The notes under the pieces are model-generated. The model did not search any database. It worked only from the letters and a program-made list of their open reading frames with translations, and was not told where the DNA came from. A stretch of DNA of 19,242 bases from Mucilaginibacter sp. (lineage in GTDB: Bacteria; Bacteroidota; Bacteroidia; Sphingobacteriales; Sphingobacteriaceae): NCBI GenBank assembly GCA_028288315.1, contig JAQBNY010000032.1, positions 1-19,242 on the forward strand. The letters run 5' to 3'. A program made the translations under genes and the position numbers. Positions within the stretch are counted from its first letter, which is position 1, and every line of letters begins with the position of its first letter. Positions 1-6,687 of the stretch are shown here, one piece after another.

Positions 1-2876
1 GCAAACCTTGCCAAATAATTTATGCCATTGCCCGGCATGATTACCTGTCGTACGTTATTGAGCCGCACATTGTACAGCTCAATCCTAACGGAGAATTTTC
101 ATTTACCCACCAGCGTTTATTCAGTAATACTGCCGAAGAATTTCTACATTGTATTGATGATACCGACCGCAAACTGATCAAGATCCTTGAAGATATTGAG
201 CAGGGTAACATCATCAAAAAGTTTTATAAAAAACCAATTCGTCCATTCGAGTTTTTTGCCAAAATTTTTAACGACCAGCTATTTGATATTATTCGCCCCA
301 AAATGGAGAAGAAGTTATCAGAGGCGTTAGGATTGTTAACTACCAAGCAGATATATCTGATGAGTAAGGAGGGCTACCCGGCCGGCCGTAAGCTGAATAT
401 AGCCGCCGAAGCAGCATCTGTACTATTCCATTTCAGACGAAATGAAGAGGAGATACGCTATTTCCCTACTATTAAATACCAGGGTATGCGTATTGAATTT
501 ATGTTTAAAGATGCCGAGATTATTTGCAATCATCCTGCCTGGATGCTGCTGGATGATACGTTGTACCATTTCGACAAAGAGATTGAAGGTAAAAAGTTAC
601 TGCCTTTTCTTAATAAGCGTTATATATCTATCCCCAAATCATCAGAGGTATCGTACTTTGAAAAATTTGTGGCCCCGTTAATTGAAAAACATAATGTTTA
701 CGCCGAGGGTTTTACCATCAATACAGAAAAACATGAAGCAACAGCTATTTTAAAACCTATTTATGTGGAGGGCGGTACTTCGCAGCTGCAACTTTATTTT
801 AAATATGCGGGGTATGTATTCCCTTACGGGGATGGCAGACATGTATCTGTACGTATGGAACATAATGGCGATGATTATCTTTTTCATCGCATAAAACGAT
901 CTGTTACCTGGGAGAAGGGCAAATTGCAACAGCTGGAAGCCCTGGGCCTGCAAACAGTATCATCTTTGTTTCAGAATCTTGAAGTTGCCGGGTACGATGA
1001 AGAGGGCGACCGCTCTTTTCCGGTATTTGAGTGGCTTAATCAGCACCATGACGAGTTGATTGAGATGGGTTTTGAGCTTGAGCAACCCGACGGGCAAAAG
1101 CGCTACGTTTTTGGCAATACCAAGATAGACCTGGAAATAACCGAAAATAACGATTGGTTTGATATTAATGCAGTGGTGTATTTCGGCCCTTATCGCATCC
1201 CATTCATCCAGCTAAAAAATCATATCCTCAACCATAAAAAGGAATTTATTCTGCCGTCTGGCGAAATAGCGGTTATACCAGAGCTATGGTTCTCGCAATA
1301 TGGCAACCTGCTGCACTTTAGCGAAGGTGGCGATCATTTAAAACTGCGCAGGCATCACTTAGGCTTAGTAAATGACTTGCAGGATGGCGAGATGGCAGAA
1401 ATTGCAATGAACCGTAAGCTGCAAAAACTCACTGATTTTGAAGAAACAGAAGATGTGCCTATGCCGGTAAACTTTGCAGGCAATTTAAGGCCATATCAAA
1501 AAGCGGGTTATAACTGGTTCCACTTTTTAAAGGAGTACCATTTTGGGGGCTGTTTGGCAGATGACATGGGTTTGGGAAAAACGATACAAACTCTTGCTTT
1601 GCTGCAAAAGCACAAAGAAGATACCGAAGAAGCTGGCAGCAAAGGCACATCGCTGGTTATCATGCCTACCTCACTAATATATAACTGGCTGAATGAGGCC
1701 AAAAAATTTGCCCCGCAGCTGCGCTTAATGGTACATACCGGCACTTTACGATACAAATCGGCAGAGGTGTTTGCTAATTATGATGTAGTAATAACTACCT
1801 ATGGCATTAGCCGGATAGATATTGAAATGTTTAAGGCTTACTACTTTGATTATGTGATATTGGATGAAAGTCAAAACATTAAAAATCCATCATCAAAATC
1901 CTTTCAGTCGGTAAGGCAATTAAAATCGCGCTTTAAGCTCATATTGAGTGGTACGCCTGTTGAAAATTCAGTGAATGATTTGTGGACACAAATGTCGTTC
2001 ATTAATCCTGGCTTGCTGGGAGCACAACAGTTTTTCCAGAATGAGTTTGTAACACCGATAGAAAAGAAAAAAGATGAAGATAAGGCCCGAAAGCTGCAGG
2101 CAATAATAAAGCCATTTGTACTGCGCCGTACAAAAGAGCAGGTAGCAACCGAGCTTCCGCCAAAAACCGAAAACTTGTTTTATTGCCAGATGAGCGATGA
2201 ACAGGCCGAAGTATATGACAAGGTAAAATCTGAATATCGAAACGAACTTTTAAAAAGCCTGGAAGATGGCACTTATGCCAAAAATCAGATACAGGTATTG
2301 CAGGGCTTGATAAAACTGCGGCAGATAGCTAACCATCCATCCATGATAGATTCGGATTACGAGGGTGATTCTGGTAAGTTTGAGAACGTGGTGCATACGC
2401 TTTCCAATGTGTTGGATGGTGGGCATAAAGTATTGGTATTTTCCCAATTTGTAAAACAGTTAACCATTTATAGGGAGCACTTTGATAAAGAGGGTATACC
2501 GTATGTATACCTGGATGGCAGCACTCAAAACCGCGGAGATGTAGTTAAACAGTTTCAGGAAGATAAAAAAACAAGAGTATTCCTTATATCTATAAAGGCC
2601 GGTGGGGTGGGGCTTAACCTAACAGAAGCCGACTATGTATTTATACTTGACCCTTGGTGGAATCCTGCTGTTGAACAACAAGCTATTGACCGTACCCACC
2701 GTATTGGCCAAACCAAAAATGTGTTTATCTACAAATTCATCACCAAAGATACTGTAGAAGAAAAGATACTTGCCCTGCAACAGCGCAAGCTGAGCGTTGC
2801 CCGTTCGCTCATCACTACCGAAGAAAGCTTTATTAAATCGCTATCTGCAGAGGATATAAAAGAGATCCTGGGGTAG
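1..2876 (+). CDS. SNF2-family DEAD/DEAH-type helicase, 5'-partial
   Basis: Superfamily 2 ATPase of the SNF2/RapA type, expected to translocate on duplex DNA and remodel protein-DNA complexes in the cytoplasm. The frame is open from position 3 with no stop, and the first ATG (303) lies inside continuous coding sequence (for example PIRPFEFFAKIFNDQLF just before it), so the gene begins left of the window; about 957 codons are visible. Counting from the ATG at 303, motif I is DDMGLGKT (residues 420-427), motif II is DESQ (521-524, in place of the commoner DEAH/DEAQ) and motif III is LSGTPVEN. The second RecA lobe has VFSQFVKQL, DGSTQNR, AGGVGLNLTEAD and the SNF2 hallmark DPWWNPAVEQQAIDRTHRIGQ. 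The upstream half is probably an accessory region; any SWIM zinc finger, common in bacterial homologues, would be outside the window. It converges on mqnD with 27 bp between the stops. The family call is firm; the cellular role is not known. Confidence 0.93.
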   Translation, partial: KPCQIIYAIARHDYLSYVIEPHIVQLNPNGEFSFTHQRLFSNTAEEFLHCIDDTDRKLIKILEDIEQGNIIKKFYKKPIRPFEFFAKIFNDQLFDIIRPKMEKKLSEALGLLTTKQIYLMSKEGYPAGRKLNIAAEAASVLFHFRRNEEEIRYFPTIKYQGMRIEFMFKDAEIICNHPAWMLLDDTLYHFDKEIEGKKLLPFLNKRYISIPKSSEVSYFEKFVAPLIEKHNVYAEGFTINTEKHEATAILKPIYVEGGTSQLQLYFKYAGYVFPYGDGRHVSVRMEHNGDDYLFHRIKRSVTWEKGKLQQLEALGLQTVSSLFQNLEVAGYDEEGDRSFPVFEWLNQHHDELIEMGFELEQPDGQKRYVFGNTKIDLEITENNDWFDINAVVYFGPYRIPFIQLKNHILNHKKEFILPSGEIAVIPELWFSQYGNLLHFSEGGDHLKLRRHHLGLVNDLQDGEMAEIAMNRKLQKLTDFEETEDVPMPVNFAGNLRPYQKAGYNWFHFLKEYHFGGCLADDMGLGKTIQTLALLQKHKEDTEEAGSKGTSLVIMPTSLIYNWLNEAKKFAPQLRLMVHTGTLRYKSAEVFANYDVVITTYGISRIDIEMFKAYYFDYVILDESQNIKNPSSKSFQSVRQLKSRFKLILSGTPVENSVNDLWTQMSFINPGLLGAQQFFQNEFVTPIEKKKDEDKARKLQAIIKPFVLRRTKEQVATELPPKTENLFYCQMSDEQAEVYDKVKSEYRNELLKSLEDGTYAKNQIQVLQGLIKLRQIANHPSMIDSDYEGDSGKFENVVHTLSNVLDGGHKVLVFSQFVKQLTIYREHFDKEGIPYVYLDGSTQNRGDVVKQFQEDKKTRVFLISIKAGGVGLNLTEADYVFILDPWWNPAVEQQAIDRTHRIGQTKNVFIYKFITKDTVEEKILALQQRKLSVARSLITTEESFIKSLSAEDIKEILG

Positions 2877-2903
2877 TTTTAGCGGCAAATCAACAGCGGA
2901 GTT

Positions 2904-3755
2904 TTAAGCTACCGGCGAATTCAAAAACAAATTTTTACTTATTTCAGGAATGATACCTTTTTCTAAAGCGGTATCAAATAAAAGTTTAACCGCCTTTTTA
3001 CCTTCAGCACCCAAATCAACCGAGAACTGATTTACGTAAAGCTCAATGTGCTTGTACATTACCTCTTCGCTCATTTCCTGCGCATGTGAGCGGATATATT
3101 CTAATCCGGATTTTGGGTTAGCAAAAGCAAACTCAACCGAGCGTTGCAATATCCGGTTTATTTTTTGTTGCATATCTAAAGGTAAATTGCGGTTTGCTAC
3201 AATACCACCAAGCGGGATAGCGCAGCCGGTACGTTTTTCCCAAAAATCGCCCAGGTCAAGTATTTTATAAAGGCCTTTATCCTGGTAAGTAAAACGATTC
3301 TCGTGGATGATGAGGCCAATATCAATGCGTCCGTCTAAAACAGCGTTTTCAATATCAGAGAATATGATCTCCTGTTTGTTGGTCGCATCGGGGAAGGCCA
3401 GGCTCAATAAAAAATTAGCTGTGGTGTATTTACCGGGGATACCGATTTTAAGATTTGAGATGTTAGATTTGAGATTTGAGACATCTGCTTGCTTAGTGAT
3501 TAATAGCGGTCCTACTCCAAAACCCAGCGCGCTGCCCGCATCCAGCAAAATATATTTATCTGCAGCATAGGCAAAGGCATGGTAGCTTAGTTTTGTAATA
3601 TCCAGTTCGCCACGAAAGGCTTTTTGGTTAAGCGTTTCTACATCATCATAAAACACTTCAAAGTCCAGCCCTTCAGTATCAATTTTATGGTGGATCAGCG
3701 CGTCGAAAATAAAAGTATCATTAGGGCAAGGCGAAAAGCCAATAGTTAGTTTCAT
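2904..3755 (-). CDS. mqnD: 1,4-dihydroxy-6-naphthoate synthase MqnD
   Basis: Converts cyclic dehypoxanthine futalosine into 1,4-dihydroxy-6-naphthoate in the futalosine route to menaquinone; cytoplasmic. The 283-residue product has the usual length and a periplasmic-binding-protein-like fold signature: GFSPCPNDTFIF near the N-terminus (residues 6-17), LSYHAFAYAADKYILLDAGSALG (about 56-78), IPGKYTTANFLL (about 105-116) and LIIHENRFTYQ. Start ATG at 3755 fits the family N-terminus (MKLTIGFSPCPND). It lies 82 bp downstream of mqnB on the same strand, and the two are probably co-transcribed. An oddity is residues 91-104 (DVSNLKSNISNLKI), encoded by a 7-nt tandem repeat and placed just before the conserved IPGKYTT loop; it looks like an in-frame repeat insertion in a surface loop. 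Confidence 0.93.
   Translation of the reverse strand: MKLTIGFSPCPNDTFIFDALIHHKIDTEGLDFEVFYDDVETLNQKAFRGELDITKLSYHAFAYAADKYILLDAGSALGFGVGPLLITKQADVSNLKSNISNLKIGIPGKYTTANFLLSLAFPDATNKQEIIFSDIENAVLDGRIDIGLIIHENRFTYQDKGLYKILDLGDFWEKRTGCAIPLGGIVANRNLPLDMQQKINRILQRSVEFAFANPKSGLEYIRSHAQEMSEEVMYKHIELYVNQFSVDLGAEGKKAVKLLFDTALEKGIIPEISKNLFLNSPVA
3444..3485. repeat. 7-nt tandem repeat inside mqnD
   Basis: On the plus strand this reads as successive 7-mers GATTTTA(A), GATTTGA, GATGTTA, GATTTGA, GATTTGA and GACATC. It is wholly inside mqnD, in frame, and encodes residues 91-104. A related array with the unit in the opposite orientation sits in mqnB at 4428-4462. Confidence 0.8.
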
Positions 3756-3763
3756 GGTGTTTA

Positions 3764-3835
3764 GTTGTAGTAGTTGTAAGGTTTGTAAAGGGTAGAAAAG
3801 AAGAAACGGTGCTTAACAGCTTCAACAATTACAAC
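3764..3835. repeat. imperfect inverted repeat in the mqnB-mqnD spacer
   Basis: The left arm GTTGTAGTAGTTG (3764-3776) and right arm CAACAATTACAAC (3823-3835) are inverted copies matching at 11 of 13 positions, separated by 46 nt. The right arm begins just after the mqnB stop and the left arm ends just before mqnD, so the pair fills the spacer. It resembles the other low-complexity GTTG-rich repeats of this window; a role in transcript folding or partial termination between the genes is possible but not shown. Confidence 0.55.
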
Positions 3836-3837
3836 TT

Positions 3838-4509
3838 TTATAACACTTTCAACAAATCCATCGCAAATGTATTCAGATTTTTAATGGCAAGCCCTATATG
3901 CCAGTTATCGCGATTACGTTTTTCAACATAATTTGACACAGCCCTGATTTGCAGGCAAGGCACTCCAGCTTCGCGGCAGGCATAAAAAAACGCGGCACCC
4001 TCCATGCTTTCAGTTTGCGGGTTTAAGCGCTTTTGTACTTTTTGGATAGAGGCTTCATTACCGTGTACTGTATTTACAGTTATAGCTGTAACTTGCTTAA
4101 AGTTAAATTTATTGAAAACATTAGTAAGGCTCTCTGTTGCTGCAAATGCACTTTCTCCAAACCCCATCTGGCTTATAGGAAGGAAAGCGTCATCATCTTC
4201 GGCACCTAATCCTGCTATAGTATCGGTGGTTATTTCAACAACATCACCCAAGGCAATGCTACGGTCAAAGGTGCCGGCAATACCCAGGTTTATAGCTAAA
4301 TCATATTTGTTTGCAGCCAGTTCGTGGCCTAAAGCATACGCTGTGGCCACCATACCAACTCCTGTAATTAGTAATTTGTGGTCCGGTTTATGTGGTGTAT
4401 GGTGTATGATAAAGTTGCTCCTTTTTTCTAAATCAGAAACCTCAAACCCCAAATCCGAAATCATGCCACCTACCTCTGCCACTGTTGCTGCTACAAACAA
4501 TATCCGCAT
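3838..4509 (-). CDS. mqnB: futalosine hydrolase MqnB
   Basis: Nucleosidase that removes the purine base from futalosine (or 6-amino-6-deoxyfutalosine) in menaquinone biosynthesis; cytoplasmic. The 223-residue product has the MTAN-like nucleosidase core: MRILFVAATVAEV start, LLITGVGMVATAYALG, AINLGIAGTF, TVNTVHGNEA, SMEGAAFFYAC (with the conserved substrate-binding Met-Glu) and IRAVSNYVEKRNRDNW. The SNYVE form, where MTA/SAH nucleosidases have Ser-Asp, favours MqnB. I chose ATG 4509 over the longer frame opening at 4575, because the extra 22 residues do not look like the family and would overlap the promoter region of the divergent pterin gene. Residues about 16-42 are built from 7-nt repeats (ISDLGFEVSDL and HHTPH) and replace the usual short variable loop. 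Confidence 0.9.
   Translation of the reverse strand: MRILFVAATVAEVGGMISDLGFEVSDLEKRSNFIIHHTPHKPDHKLLITGVGMVATAYALGHELAANKYDLAINLGIAGTFDRSIALGDVVEITTDTIAGLGAEDDDAFLPISQMGFGESAFAATESLTNVFNKFNFKQVTAITVNTVHGNEASIQKVQKRLNPQTESMEGAAFFYACREAGVPCLQIRAVSNYVEKRNRDNWHIGLAIKNLNTFAMDLLKVL
4385..4462. repeat. two short 7-nt repeat arrays inside mqnB
   Basis: On the minus strand, 4462 to 4428 reads GATTTCG, GATTTGG, GGTTTGA, GGTTTCT, GATTTAG: five 7-mers of the same family as those in mqnD. Beside it, on the plus strand, 4394-4407 is a perfect doublet GGTGTAT GGTGTAT, preceded by the related TTATGTG. Together they encode about residues 16-42 of MqnB, in frame. Confidence 0.7.
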
Positions 4510-4561
4510 ATATCGCTTTTTTTGACAGCTAAGATAAAACAACTCGCCTGTTTTTGTTTTG

Positions 4562-4569
4562 TATATTTG
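4562..4569 (+). promoter_or_regulatory. Bacteroidota -7 element upstream of the pterin synthase gene
   Basis: TATATTTG matches the Bacteroidota -7 consensus TAnnTTTG exactly and ends 14 nt before the ATG at 4584, giving a leader of only about 10 nt. No clear TTTG -33 box is seen at 17-23 nt upstream. On the opposite strand, TATCTTAG (4536 to 4529) is a weaker candidate for divergent mqnB. Confidence 0.5.
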
Positions 4570-4583
4570 CACCATTAATTGCT

Positions 4584-5003
4584 ATGATGATACATATTAC
4601 GCGTAAAGAACATTTTAATGCGGCACACAGGATGTACCGCGAGGAATGGAGCGCAGAGAAAAACTTTGAGGTATTTGGCAAATGTGCCAACCCTAACTGG
4701 CATGGGCATAATTACAACTTGTTTGTAACCGTAAAAGGCGAAGTGACCCATGCAACCGGTTACTTGATAGATCTGAAAGAACTAAAGATCATCATTAATG
4801 AGTATGTGATAGAAAAGCTCGATCATAAAAACATTAATAAAGATGTTGATTTTATGACGGGCAAAATGGCATCAACCGAGTTGCTTACTATTGAGATTTT
4901 TAACCAGTTAAAAGCCCCGATAGAGGCTTACCCGGGTGTGTTTTTACATTCGGTAAAATTGTACGAAACAGAAAATAATTTTGCCGAATACTTTGGCGGA
5001 TAA
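4584..5003 (+). CDS. 6-pyruvoyl-tetrahydropterin / 6-carboxy-tetrahydropterin synthase family (COG0720)
   Basis: Acts on 7,8-dihydroneopterin triphosphate, the product of FolE, giving either 6-carboxy-tetrahydropterin (queuosine/preQ0 route) or 6-pyruvoyl-tetrahydropterin (biopterin route). The 139-residue product has zinc ligands His15, His40 and His42, catalytic Cys34, and the Asp80-His81 pair in KLDHKN; it ends with LYETENNFAEYFGG, which carries the conserved pterin-binding Glu. Cys34 is five residues before the HGH (FGKCANPNWHGHNY), as in animal PTPS, whereas E. coli QueD has three. I start at ATG 4584 (4587 is equally possible), because upstream in-frame codons overlap the -7 promoter box. 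folE follows after 9 bp and is surely co-transcribed. QueD is the common annotation in Bacteroidota; which product it makes cannot be decided here, so I give no symbol. Confidence 0.88.
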   Translation: MMIHITRKEHFNAAHRMYREEWSAEKNFEVFGKCANPNWHGHNYNLFVTVKGEVTHATGYLIDLKELKIIINEYVIEKLDHKNINKDVDFMTGKMASTELLTIEIFNQLKAPIEAYPGVFLHSVKLYETENNFAEYFGG

Positions 5004-5012
5004 ACCTAACTC

Positions 5013-5651
5013 ATGATTAACGACGATAACATTCCAGACAGGGACGCGGGCATTAATGGCTACCAAAAAATTGACCGTTACAATCCAGAGCTGATACAAA
5101 ACCTGTCTACCAGTTACCTTGATGTATTAAAACAGATAGGTGAAAACCCCGAGCGCGAAGGTTTGCTGAAAACACCTGAGCGTATAGCCAAAGCAATGCT
5201 TTATCTTACTCATGGCTATGATCTTGATGCAAAAGAGATAATGGAATCGGCCATGTTTAAAGAGGAATACAGCCAGATGGTGATCGTTAAGGATATTGAG
5301 GTATACTCTATGTGTGAACATCATATGCTGCCATTTTTTGGCAAAGCGCATGTGGCTTATATACCTAATGGCTATGTGGTTGGCTTAAGCAAAATACCAC
5401 GTATAGTTGATGTATTTGCCCGTCGTTTACAGGTGCAGGAACGTTTAACTAATGAGATACGTGATTGTATACAGGAAACCCTTAACCCAATAGGTGTAGG
5501 CGTGGTTATTGAATGCCGCCACCTTTGCATGAGCATGCGTGGTGTACAAAAGCAAAACTCGGTAACAACCACATCGGCATTTACAGGCGAGTTTTTAAAA
5601 GAAAAAACCCGGACAGAGTTTTTAAATCTGATTTCATCGAGATTAAGTTAA
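5013..5651 (+). CDS. folE: GTP cyclohydrolase I FolE
   Basis: Hydrolyses GTP to 7,8-dihydroneopterin triphosphate, the entry step to folate, and through the upstream neighbour to queuosine or biopterin-type pterins; a homodecameric cytosolic zinc enzyme. The 212 residues carry ENPEREGLLKTPERIAKAM (about 44-62), the zinc ligands Cys101 and His104 in SMCEHHMLPFFGKAHVAYIP and Cys172 in CRHLCMSMRGV, with His170, and the C-terminal TSAFTGEF. These match E. coli Cys110/His113/Cys181, so it is the zinc-dependent FolE, not the FolE2 type. ATG 5013 is 9 bp after the preceding stop. The first 25 or so residues are a variable extension, as usual for the family. Confidence 0.97.
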   Translation: MINDDNIPDRDAGINGYQKIDRYNPELIQNLSTSYLDVLKQIGENPEREGLLKTPERIAKAMLYLTHGYDLDAKEIMESAMFKEEYSQMVIVKDIEVYSMCEHHMLPFFGKAHVAYIPNGYVVGLSKIPRIVDVFARRLQVQERLTNEIRDCIQETLNPIGVGVVIECRHLCMSMRGVQKQNSVTTTSAFTGEFLKEKTRTEFLNLISSRLS

Positions 5652-5660
5652 TAGAGAATG

Positions 5661-5720
5661 GTTGATTGAGAGAGTGGTTGACGCTTTTAACTATTCACTC
5701 AATCAACGTAATCAACCAAT
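5661..5720. repeat. inverted GTTGATTGAG repeat in the folE-fabD spacer
   Basis: GTTGATTGAG (5661-5670) and CTCAATCAAC (5698-5707) are perfect 10-bp inverted copies; inside them GAGTG (5672-5676) pairs with CACTC (5696-5700), and further GGTTGA/ATCAACC words occur on both sides. It fills most of the 79-bp spacer. No U-tract follows, so it is not a normal terminator; it looks like an interspersed low-complexity element of the type common between genes in Sphingobacteriaceae (from memory of such genomes). Confidence 0.65.
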
Positions 5721-5730
5721 AACCAAACAA

Positions 5731-6618
5731 ATGAAAGCATACATTTTCCCTGGGCAGGGCGCCCAGTTCCCAGGTATGGGCAAGGATCTTTACGAGCAAA
5801 ACGAACAAGCACGTGAATTATTTGAAAAGGCAAACGAAATTTTAGGTTTCCGTATAATTGATGTAATGTTTGATGGTACCGAAGAAGACCTGAAACAAAC
5901 CAACGTTACACAACCTGCCATATTTTTGCACTCCGTTATTTTAGCCAAGGTTTTAGGTGATGATTTTGCGCCTGAAATGGTTGCCGGCCATTCACTGGGC
6001 GAATTTTCATCACTGGTTGCTGCCTGTGCATTGTCGTTTGAGGATGGCTTGCGTTTGGTTGCGGCACGTGCCAATGCAATGCAAAAAGCCTGCGAGATAC
6101 AGCCATCAACAATGGCGGCTATTTTAGGGCTGGATGATTTTACAGTTGAAGATATCTGCCATCAGATTACTGATGTTGTTGTGCCTGCAAACTATAATTG
6201 CCCAGGCCAACTGGTAATATCTGGCACAATTGCCGGCATTGATGCCGCCTGCGAAAAAATGACCGCTGCGGGCGCTAAACGTGCTTTAAAGCTAAACGTT
6301 GGTGGTGCCTTTCATTCGCCGCTAATGGAGCTGGCGCGTGTTGAGTTAGAAGAGGCCATTTTACAAACAGAGTTTAAAAAACCAATTTGCCCGGTATATC
6401 AAAATATTGATGCCAAGCCCTATACCGATGTTGAACATATTAAACATAACCTTATAGCCCAGTTGACCGGGCCGGTTAGGTGGACACAAACAGTAATGCA
6501 TATGCTGGATGATGGTGCAACTTCCTTTACCGAAGTAGGACCAGGGAAAGTATTGCAGGGCCTGGTAAAAAAAGTAAACAAAGAAGTCGCCACATCAAGC
6601 GCCGTAATACAATCATAA
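5731..6618 (+). CDS. fabD: malonyl-CoA:ACP transacylase FabD
   Basis: Transfers malonyl groups from malonyl-CoA to acyl carrier protein for type II fatty acid synthesis in the cytosol. The 295-residue product has the oxyanion-hole loop FPGQGAQFPGMG (6-17), the nucleophile Ser88 in GHSLG, Arg113 in AARANAM, NYNCPGQLVISG (about 154-165) and catalytic His195 in AFHSPLM; spacing and length match E. coli FabD (Ser92, His201). I start at ATG 5731: the frame can be extended to a TTG at 5662, but that would translate the repeat in the spacer and the family begins with MKAYIFPGQG. It follows folE on the same strand and is closed by a strong terminator, so it is probably the last gene of the pterin-folE-fabD transcript. 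Confidence 0.96.
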   Translation: MKAYIFPGQGAQFPGMGKDLYEQNEQARELFEKANEILGFRIIDVMFDGTEEDLKQTNVTQPAIFLHSVILAKVLGDDFAPEMVAGHSLGEFSSLVAACALSFEDGLRLVAARANAMQKACEIQPSTMAAILGLDDFTVEDICHQITDVVVPANYNCPGQLVISGTIAGIDAACEKMTAAGAKRALKLNVGGAFHSPLMELARVELEEAILQTEFKKPICPVYQNIDAKPYTDVEHIKHNLIAQLTGPVRWTQTVMHMLDDGATSFTEVGPGKVLQGLVKKVNKEVATSSAVIQS

Positions 6619-6629
6619 TACAATACTTG

Positions 6630-6661
6630 CAAAGCCATCATTATGATGGCTTTGTTTTTTT
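6630..6661 (+). terminator. rho-independent terminator after fabD
   Basis: CAAAGCCATCA (6630-6640), loop TTA, TGATGGCTTTG (6644-6654): a perfect 11-bp stem with a 3-nt loop, followed by seven T. It starts 12 nt after the fabD stop and separates fabD from the histidine kinase gene. Confidence 0.92.
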
Positions 6662-6681
6662 GGATGTTTTAAGTAGATTTA
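6651..6681 (+). promoter_or_regulatory. candidate promoter of the histidine kinase gene
   Basis: TTTG (6651-6654), a 19-nt spacer and TAGATTTA (6674-6681) resemble the Bacteroidota TTTG-N17-23-TAnnTTTG promoter with one mismatch in the -7 box. The -33 box lies in the 3' arm of the fabD terminator. The predicted transcription start falls at or within a few bases of the GTG start codon at 6688. Confidence 0.4.
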
Positions 6682-6687
6682 AAAAGA

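Noticed and set aside
2877..2903. Bidirectional terminator between the helicase gene and mqnD
   Set aside because: GGTAG and CTACC occur near each other, but the stem does not extend beyond 5 bp and no clean U-tract follows.
3444..3485. CRISPR-like array or minisatellite
   Set aside because: The units are only 7 nt, without spacers, and there are no cas genes; it is a short in-frame tandem repeat.
4004..4525. 173-codon plus-strand open frame opposite mqnB
   Set aside because: It is fully antisense to a well-supported gene, with a low-complexity translation rich in Ser, Ala and Val and no recognisable motif; a shadow of mqnB codon use.
4510..4575. 22-codon upstream extension of mqnB
   Set aside because: The family begins at MRILFVAAT, and the extension overlaps the promoter zone of the divergent pterin gene.
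5662..5730. TTG-initiated extension of fabD
   Set aside because: It would translate the inverted GTTGATTGAG repeat; the FabD family starts at MKAYIFPGQG (5731).
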